A DNA stretch of 5,429 nucleotides from an uncultured bacterium (GTDB lineage: Bacteria; Bacillota_I; Bacilli_A; Mycoplasmatales; Metamycoplasmataceae): positions 2,985 to 8,413 of the forward strand of contig CAKNAO010000026.1 in the NCBI GenBank assembly GCA_929200685.1. The letters are read 5' to 3'. Each line of letters opens with the position of its first letter. Positions within the stretch are counted from its first letter, which is position 1. The notes below the pieces were generated by a model that had not been told where the DNA came from, searched no databases, and saw only the letters and a list, made by a program, of their open reading frames with translations. Both the position numbers and the translations under genes were made by a program. Shown here one piece after another: positions 1 to 5,429 of this stretch.

Positions 1-847
1 ATTTTCCTAAAATAAAAAATTCTCTTCTAGTTTTTATTGGTTTAATTAAATCATATTTTTTATAATCAAAAAATTGAAATCATATTGTAATAATAAAACC
101 AACAATTGTTGTTAATCAAGCAATAAAGTAAGAAACTGGAATTGAACCTCAATACATAATTGCTTTTGAATTTCTAATTTCTTCCAAGGAAATTCTAACA
201 ATTCCATATCAAACCAAATAAAGTGATGCTACAACTCCTGGTCTAAGTCAATTTTTTCTTAATAATATTAAAATTAAAAATAAATAACCAAATATAGAAG
301 TTAAAAATTCATAGAAAAATAATGGTTGTCTATAATGACCATCAATAAACATATGATTTTTCATTGAACCCATTCAATTAAGAGAATTTTCATTTACTAT
401 TTGACCATATACTTCATGATTACCAAAATTACCTCAACGTCCAATGGCTTGACCAAGTATTACATTTGGAAGTATAATACTAAAAACAGTTCTCATATCC
501 AAAGTATTTCGTCTTAAATAAATATAAGGAACACCTGTTATAATTGCGCCAATTAAAGCACCATGAATTGAAAGACCCTGAAAAGTAAAAAAATTATTTC
601 AGCCACCTTGAGCCATTACAGTTCAAAATCTAGCCCCTAAAATTGAGCTTGGTATTACAATAATTAAAATTATTTGAAGATTTTCCCAAGAATATTTTTG
701 TCTTCTTCAAAAATAAGCAACTGATAAAAAAGAAGCAATTATAGCTAAAAAAATTGAAATAGAATAAGGGTGTAAAAAACTTAATTCTCATGCTCTTTGA
801 CCTCTTAATCATGAACCGTCTGAGTTACCTGGTTTATTTCAAGTCAT
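1..847 (-). CDS. lgt: Prolipoprotein diacylglyceryl transferase Lgt (3' end beyond the window)
   Basis: Lgt transfers the diacylglycerol group of phosphatidylglycerol to the lipobox cysteine of prolipoproteins in the membrane, the first step of lipoprotein maturation. Read with UGA as Trp, the frame is open from the ATG at 847-845 to the window edge: 282 whole codons and no stop, so the C-terminus is missing. The family signature is clear: GRWGNFGNHEVYG at residues 136-148 (Arg137, Asn140, Asn143, Glu145). His95 in SIHGAL matches the conserved His of the HGG motif, with Ala for the second Gly. Arg218 in GIVRISLEE matches the conserved late arginine. Hydrophobic segments lie near residues 29-47, 57-78, 95-111, 120-135, 175-196, 203-220 and 240-260, as expected for this multi-spanning enzyme. 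Thirteen Trp codons are TGA and one (residue 54) is TGG. The start lies one base after the hprK stop and has no well-placed Shine-Dalgarno sequence, so translation is probably coupled to hprK. Confidence 0.95.
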
Positions 848-848
848 T

Positions 849-1760
849 TTATTTTTTTGACCTTTCATCAATTATATTTAATGAATTATATCCTTTTTGT
901 TTAATTAAATAAACATTTGTAGCTGCTTCAATTAAAACTGAAAGAGTTCTGCCATTTCCAACTGGTATTTGAATTTTAGGAATTTTTTCATAAAAAATTT
1001 CATAAAATAATTTTTTATCACCAAGTCTATTAATTCTGTTTGAATCTTCCATTGAAATTAATTCAATAACAAGATTAACATTAGTATATTCTTTTACTGA
1101 TTTTAATCCATAAATTAAAGGAATATCAATTAAACCAAGTCCTCTTGATTCAACAAAATCTTTTGTAATAGGAGAAGGATAACCTAAAATATTATTACCA
1201 ATTTTTTTAAGAATAACTGTATCATCAGAAACAAATGAATGACCTTTTTCAATCAATTCAAGTAATGCTTCTGATTTTCCAATTCCAGATTTACCTATAA
1301 TCATTACTCCAACACCATTAATTATTACTAAAGATCCATGTTTAGAAGTACTATCTGAAAGTTCTTTAATAATAAAGAAATTTATTTTCATATGAATTTC
1401 TGTTAATCTAAGATTTGGTTGTAAAACTGGAATTTTAAATTCATTGCAAACTTTTAAAACTAATTCAAATGGTTCTCCAACAAATTTTGAAGAAAGAAAT
1501 ACTAAAGGAGTGTTTATATTTAATACTTTTTTAATTGTTTTTTCTTTTTCCTCTTTATTTTTTAAAGTATTTAAAAAATTTTTTTCTTTTGTCCCTCAAC
1601 CAACAACACTAGATTTTTTTTGATAATTGTCTATTCAACCTGATAACTCTAAACCAAATCTATGAATAGTTGTTCCATTAATTTTTCTATTTGTATCACA
1701 TTTATTTTTATTAATAATTTTTAATTTAAATTCATCAATAATTTTTTTAGCATTTAACAA
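849..1760 (-). CDS. hprK: HPr kinase/phosphorylase
   Basis: This bifunctional enzyme phosphorylates HPr of the sugar phosphotransferase system on its regulatory serine and removes that phosphate, linking sugar uptake to metabolic state. It acts in the cytoplasm. The 303-residue length is typical of the family. The N-terminal domain (about residues 1-130) is alignable to Bacillus HprK, for example GLELSGW near the start and IPVLQPNLRLT near its end. The C-terminal kinase domain has the catalytic-region His141 (KHG), Walker A GKSGIGKS at 156-163, the Asp pair 179-180 (SDD), the signature ESRGLGLIDI from Glu204, and IPVGNGRTLSVLIEAA near the end. I chose the TTG at 1760-1758 because AAAGGAG lies five bases upstream and the next residues (AKKIIDEFKL) align with the Bacillus N-terminus. 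Starting at the ATG at 1391 would lose the whole N-terminal domain. Two Trp codons upstream of that ATG are TGA (1596-1598 and 1635-1637), which hides the N-terminal part under the standard code. Confidence 0.95.
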
Positions 1761-1765
1761 ACTAA

Positions 1766-1772
1766 CTCCTTT
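1766..1772 (-). promoter_or_regulatory. Shine-Dalgarno sequence of hprK
   Basis: AAAGGAG on the minus strand, five bases before the TTG at 1760-1758. It is complementary to the usual 16S rRNA 3' end and is the only strong ribosome-binding site in the window. It decides the non-ATG start of hprK. Confidence 0.8.
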
Positions 1773-1782
1773 AAACAAATAA

Positions 1783-1788
1783 ATTATA
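1783..1788 (-). promoter_or_regulatory. Possible -10 box upstream of hprK
   Basis: A perfect TATAAT on the minus strand, 22 bases before the hprK start, within the 85-base gap after the kinase-like gene. The gap holds no other gene. No recognisable -35 box lies 16-18 bases upstream, which is common in mollicutes. In DNA this AT-rich such hexamers also occur by chance. If real, it would give hprK-lgt a promoter of their own. Confidence 0.35.
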
Positions 1789-1845
1789 AAACAAAATATT
1801 TATTTTACCTTTTAAATTTAAATGCTTTTAATTAATGAAAATAAA

Positions 1846-2466
1846 TTATTTTATTTTATTTTTAATTAAAGAAATTGTTTTATCAAAATTTTTATTATAG
1901 TCATAATTAATAACATGAATTTCATCCCAATGATAATTATGTTTTAAAATACCTTTTTTAGTTACTTTTTTATTATATTTTTCAATAAAATTAATAAATT
2001 CTTTAGTTTCTCAATTTCTATTTCTATCATTTAATTTTTTACTACATTCAAGTATAACTAAAATTACATAATAATATTTACAAATTTTACTTCACAATTT
2101 TTTTGTTTCTAAAATTAATGATTTTTTAATTTTAAAAGTTGAATCAATTTCTTTTTTTGCTTCATTAAAACATAAAGATTGAACTATATGACTATCTCAT
2201 ATAATTACTTCATTTTTTATAAAATTATTTTTAATATGTTTTAAAAGATTTTTATAATCAGAAATTGTTTTAGTAAAATGAGTTGTTTGTTTATCAACAT
2301 CATTTAATTTAATATATCATTCTTGGTTTCAAAGCTTTGCACCTAGTTCTTCTTTAAAAGAAAAATTAGATTTATCATTATATAAATTTTTTATTTTTTT
2401 GTATATTTCAGTTTTACCTGATCCTGATGGACCAGTTATTACAATTATTTTATTTTTTTTATCCAT
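1846..2466 (-). CDS. Uncharacterised P-loop kinase-like protein (possibly deoxynucleoside-kinase fold)
   Basis: A 206-residue protein visible only when UGA is read as Trp (five TGA and one TGG). A phosphate-binding loop GPSGSGKT sits at residues 12-19, directly after a hydrophobic strand (IIVIT). A second strand with acidic end, EVIIWD, reaches Asp91. A third strand lies at 131-140 (YYYVILVILE), followed by an Arg-containing LID-like stretch DRNRNWE at 147-153. This order, the Glu pair at 39-40 and the length resemble deoxynucleoside kinases and other nucleotide kinases. However, the DR(S/T) motif usual in deoxynucleoside kinases reads DSH here, so the Arg is missing. I infer an NTP-binding kinase-like enzyme; the substrate is unknown. 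The start is the ATG at 2466-2464; no Shine-Dalgarno sequence is seen. G+C is about 17% (100 of 600 bases, 1861-2460) against about 27% in uvrA, and the protein is rich in Lys, Asn and Ile. It lies 25 bases after uvrA, on the same strand. Confidence 0.88.
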
Positions 2467-2476
2467 TATTTAAAAA

Positions 2477-2482
2477 ATTATA
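2477..2482 (-). promoter_or_regulatory. Possible -10 box just before the kinase-like gene
   Basis: TATAAT on the minus strand, ten bases before the ATG at 2466, in the 25-base gap after uvrA. If used, the transcript would start within a few bases of the ATG and be nearly leaderless, which would fit the lack of a Shine-Dalgarno sequence. Chance occurrence in an AT-rich gap is quite possible. Confidence 0.2.
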
Positions 2483-2491
2483 AAATAAAAA

Positions 2492-5332
2492 CTATTTGTT
2501 TATTTGTAAATTTTTTTTAACAAAATTAGCAGTAAAAGAATTTTTATTATTAATAATTTGTTCTGGTGTTCCAGTTGCAATTAATCGACCACCCTTTTTT
2601 CCACCACCAGGACCTAAATCAATAATATAATCAGAAACTTTAATAATGTCTAAATTATGTTCAATAACTACAACAGTATCACCACCATCAACAATTTTAT
2701 TTAATACTTCTATTAATCTTGATACATCATGTTGATGTAATCCTGTTGTTGGTTCATCAAGCACATATAAAGTTTTGCCAGTTGGTTTTTTAAGCAAAAA
2801 TGTTGCTAACTTAACTCTTTGAGCTTCACCACCCGAAAGTGTAGTTGCACTTTGACCTAACTTAATATAACCAAGACCAACATCAAAAAGTGTTTGTAGT
2901 TTAAAAATTATTTTTTGATTTGTAGCAAAAAAAACTAATGCTTCTTTTACTCTCATTTCTAAAATATCATAAATATTTTTATTTTTATATTTAATTTCTA
3001 ATGTTTCATTATTGAATCTTTTACCATTACAATGATCACATTCAACATAAACATCAGGTAAAAAATGCATTTCTACTTTTTGAACTCCATCACCAGAACA
3101 TTTATCACATCTTCCACCTGAAACATTAAATGAAAATCTTCCTTTTAAATAACCTCTTGCTCTTGAAATTTGTGTATTAGCAAAAACATCTCTTATATCA
3201 TCAAATACACTAGTATAAGTAGCAGGGTTTGAACGAGTTGTTCTACCTATTGGTGATTGAGAAATTTTTATAAGTTTATCAATATTTTCAATTCCTTTAA
3301 TGTTTTTGCATTTTCCAGGAATAATAAATGGATTAGAAATTTTTTGTTGAACTTTTTTAGCAAGAACTTCATTTATAAGTGAAGATTTACCAGAACCAGA
3401 TACACCTGTTATAGAAATTAATTTTCCTAAAGGGATTTTTACATTAATTTTTTGAAGATTATTTTCTTCTGCACCAAAAATTTCTAAAACTTTACCATTA
3501 CCACTTCTTCTTGAAGTTGGAACATCAATGATTTTTCTTTTTGATAAATAATCTGCAGTTAATGATTTAGTATTTTTAATAATTTTTTCTAATTTACCAT
3601 GAACTACTACCTCTCCACCCTCATCTCCAGCAAGAGGACCAATATCAACAATGTAATCAGCAGATTTAATTGTTTCTTCATCATGTTCAACAACAATTAA
3701 AGTGTTTCCAATATCAACCATTTTTTTTAATGTTTGAATTAATTTGGCATTATCTTTTTGATGAAGACCAATTGAAGGTTCATCAAGAACATATAAAACA
3801 CCTGTTAATTTGGAACCAATTTGAGTAGCAAGTCTAATTCTTTGAGATTCACCACCTGAAAGTGTCTCTGCTTTTCTATTTAATGATAAATATTCAAGAC
3901 CAACATTAATTAAAAAATCTAATCGATTTGAAAGTGCATTAATAATAAGTTCTGAAATTTGTTTTTCATTTTCTAAAAGTTCCATAGAAATAATTTCATT
4001 ATAAGCATCTTCAATTGATAATTTTGAAAATTCATAAATATTTTTTTTATTTATTTTTACTGCAAGAGCAAAATTATTAAGTCTAGATCCGTTGCATTTA
4101 TTACATTTAATATCTGACATAAAAGTATTTTTATATCATTTTCTGACCATTTCAGAAGAAGAAGTTAAATATCTTCTTTCAATTTTTGTGGCAATACCTT
4201 CAATTAAATCATTTTTAATTCTTCTATCACCTGATCTTGAAATAATTTCATATTCAATTACATCTTCTGAACCATACATAATAATATTTATATTTTCTTT
4301 TGACATTTTTTCAATTGGTTTATCAATACTAATATCATAATGATTAATTAAGTGTTTAAATTCTTGTCAATCTAAATTATCACTATTAACAATATTTTTA
4401 AAATAAACTATTCCACCTTGAAGAATACTTTTTTTCTTTTCTTTAAAAAGTTTGTTTTTATCTACAGTTAATTTTATTCCTAAACCTTTACATTCTTCAC
4501 ACATTCCAGAAGGAGCATTAAATGAAAAAAGTTTTGGTTCAAGAATAGGAATATTAAAATCACCTTCTGGACAAGAATGAAATTGAGAATATAAATTGGA
4601 AATTTTTCTATTAAATACTTCAACAAGAACAAGTCCTTTGCCATATTCAAGTGCAATTTCAACAGCTTCAACTATTCTTGATCTTTCTTCTTTTTTTAAA
4701 ATAATTCTATCAATTACAAGTGAAATATTATATTTTTTATTTTTATCTAATTCAATTTCTTCATCTAATGAGTAAATAGCATCATTAATTTTTATTCTTA
4801 AAAAACCTTCTTGAGAAAGTTTTTGAAATAAATTTTTATGTGCTCCTTTTTCATTCATAAAAAGAGGGGCCAAAATAATTAATTTATCATTTTCTTTATT
4901 TTGATAAATAGAGTTAATGATATCTTTTATATTCTGTGCTGAAATAGGTTTTTTGTGTTTTGGACAATATGGTTTACCTATTCTTGCATATAAAAGTCTT
5001 AAATAATCATAAATTTCTGTCACTGTTCCAACAGTAGAACGAGGATTATTATGAGTAGTTTTTTGCTCAATAGAAATAGCTGGTGAAAGTCCATCAATTG
5101 AATCAACTAATGGTTTTTTTGAATTACCTAAAAATTGTCTAGCATATGAAGAAAGTGAATCAACATATCTTCTTCTTCCTTCTTCATAAATAGTATTAAA
5201 AGCAAGTGAAGATTTACCAGAACCAGATACACCTGTTAAAACTATTAATTCGTTTTTGGGTAATGCAATATCTAAATTTTTTAAATTATTTTCTCTTGCA
5301 CCTTTAATAATTATTTTATTTTTATCATGCAT
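2492..5332 (-). CDS. uvrA: UvrABC excinuclease subunit A (damage-sensing ABC ATPase)
   Basis: UvrA finds bulky DNA lesions as a dimer and loads UvrB in nucleotide excision repair. The frame encodes 946 residues, close to E. coli UvrA (940), with in-frame TGA-Trp codons at 4367-4369 (residue 322) and 4136-4138. The standard code would split it in two; the sequence between them is clean and UvrA-like (for example IERRY and CNKCNGSRL). It has two ABC modules. Module 1: Walker A GVSGSGKS at 34-41, LSGGE at 491-495, Walker B ending LDEP at 516-519, His550. Module 2: Walker A at 643-650, LSGGE at 832-836, LDEP at 858-861, His892. The second zinc finger is intact (Cys742, 745, 765, 768). The first has Cys254, 278 and 281, but Gly257 replaces the second cysteine. 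The start ATG at 5332-5330 gives the usual N-terminus (IIIKGARENNLKN). No Shine-Dalgarno sequence is visible. The stop is TAG at 2494-2492. Confidence 0.98.
3377..3411. repeat. 35-base direct repeat, copy within uvrA module 2 Walker A
   Basis: These 35 bases are identical to 5204-5238 and encode the second Walker A segment of UvrA (TGVSGSGKSSL). The flanking bases differ on both sides. The copies are in the same orientation and frame, 1827 bases (609 codons) apart. Confidence 0.9.
5204..5238. repeat. 35-base direct repeat, copy within uvrA module 1 Walker A
   Basis: Identical to 3377-3411, including every third codon position. It encodes the first Walker A segment of UvrA (TGVSGSGKSSL). Confidence 0.9.
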
Positions 5333-5342
5333 AATACATTTA

Positions 5343-5355
5343 ATTATATATTATA
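5343..5355 (-). promoter_or_regulatory. Possible -10 boxes of uvrA
   Basis: Two TATAAT hexamers on the minus strand, at 5355-5350 and 5348-5343. The first lies 17 bases before the uvrA ATG, the second 10. A hexamer at the right distance upstream of the first (TTCTAC) is a poor -35 box. Either box would give a very short leader, matching the absence of a Shine-Dalgarno sequence. AT-richness makes false hits likely. Confidence 0.35.
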
Positions 5356-5362
5356 AAATATT

Positions 5363-5368
5363 TATAAT
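5363..5368 (+). promoter_or_regulatory. Possible -10 box for a divergent transcript
   Basis: TATAAT on the plus strand, 37 bases before an ATG at 5406-5408. A weak -35-like TTAATT sits 17 bases upstream (5340-5345). Together with the minus-strand boxes at 5343-5355 this would make 5333-5405 a divergent promoter region. This is an inference from short motifs only. Confidence 0.2.
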
Positions 5369-5405
5369 TTTAGTAGAATAAATTTTTTAAAAATTAAAAA
5401 AATCA

Positions 5406-5429
5406 ATGACTAATAACAAAATTTATAAA
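5406..5429 (+). CDS. Possible first codons of a divergent gene, cut by the window edge
   Basis: An ATG at 5406 opens a plus-strand frame of eight codons (MTNNKIYK) that reaches the window end without a stop. No Shine-Dalgarno sequence is visible, only an A-rich stretch upstream. Eight codons cannot identify a product and the frame may be chance. The opposite strand here shows no recognisable C-terminus of UvrB or another gene: all three minus-strand frames hit TAA or TAG within the region. Confidence 0.2.

Noticed and set aside
630..812. A 60-codon minus-strand frame
   Set aside because: It lies in a different frame inside lgt, where the Lgt frame shows the family signature and conserved residues. 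The peptide is low-complexity and has no start context.
1803..1845. A rho-independent terminator after the kinase-like gene
   Set aside because: Only AT-only palindromes such as TTAATTAA and ATTTAAAT are present, with no G+C-containing stem followed by a U tract.
2453..2460. A run of eight A (minus strand) right after the start of the kinase-like gene, as a phase-variation switch
   Set aside because: Runs of eight occur elsewhere in this AT-rich window, for example inside uvrA at 2511-2518. The run is short and nothing suggests a surface protein.
2492..4120. A separate gene beginning with the ATG at 4120 (a split or frameshifted uvrA)
   Set aside because: The frame continues upstream through TGA-Trp codons at 4136-4138 and 4367-4369 with UvrA-like sequence throughout. 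The ATG is an internal Met just before the CNKC motif.
4092..4340. An 82-codon plus-strand frame
   Set aside because: It is antisense to well-conserved uvrA sequence, including the segment that only looks non-coding because of TGA-Trp codons.
4480..4671. A 63-codon minus-strand frame
   Set aside because: It overlaps uvrA in another frame and its peptide is a low-complexity Leu/Phe-rich shadow.
1..5429. CRISPR array, tRNA or rRNA gene, insertion sequence
   Set aside because: No regularly spaced repeats, cloverleaf-like segments, rRNA-like stretches, terminal inverted repeats or transposase motifs were found on reading both strands.

Overview
The window comes from a mollicute (Mycoplasma/Spiroplasma/Mesoplasma-type bacterium). 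It is very AT-rich: hand counts give about 27% G+C in a 600-base part of uvrA and about 17% in the kinase-like gene. The reading frames only make sense if UGA codes for tryptophan (genetic code 4). I count 22 in-frame TGA codons against 2 TGG, at positions where the proteins otherwise align well with their families. The gene content (HPr kinase/phosphorylase, Lgt, UvrA) and the hprK-lgt pairing fit Mollicutes. A Spiroplasma/Entomoplasma/mycoides-type lineage is my guess and is not proven by the sequence.

All four clear genes lie on the minus strand, so transcription runs from high to low coordinates. Positions 5333-5429 are a gene-free upstream region with TATAAT-like boxes on both strands and a possible start of a divergent gene at the edge. 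uvrA (5332-2492) is a complete nucleotide excision repair ATPase of 946 residues; two TGA-Trp codons split it under the standard code. After a 25-base gap comes a 206-residue P-loop kinase-like protein (2466-1846), which is unassigned, much more AT-rich than its neighbours, and invisible under the standard code. An 85-base gap follows, carrying a TATAAT box and the only strong Shine-Dalgarno sequence in the window. Next is hprK (1760-849), starting with TTG. lgt starts one base after the hprK stop (847) and runs off the left edge after 282 codons.

The genes do not form one pathway. UvrA scans DNA for damage. HprK/P controls sugar uptake and carbon regulation by phosphorylating HPr on serine. 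Lgt attaches diacylglycerol to lipoprotein precursors, a central job in wall-less bacteria whose surface is dominated by lipoproteins. hprK and lgt look co-transcribed and probably translationally coupled. No convincing rho-independent terminator was seen, so the block may be one transcription unit with internal promoters.

Most of the window is ordinary housekeeping DNA. The points worth a second look are the divergent kinase-like gene, a 35-base exact direct repeat joining the two Walker A segments of uvrA, and the loss of one of the four cysteines in the first zinc-finger region of UvrA.
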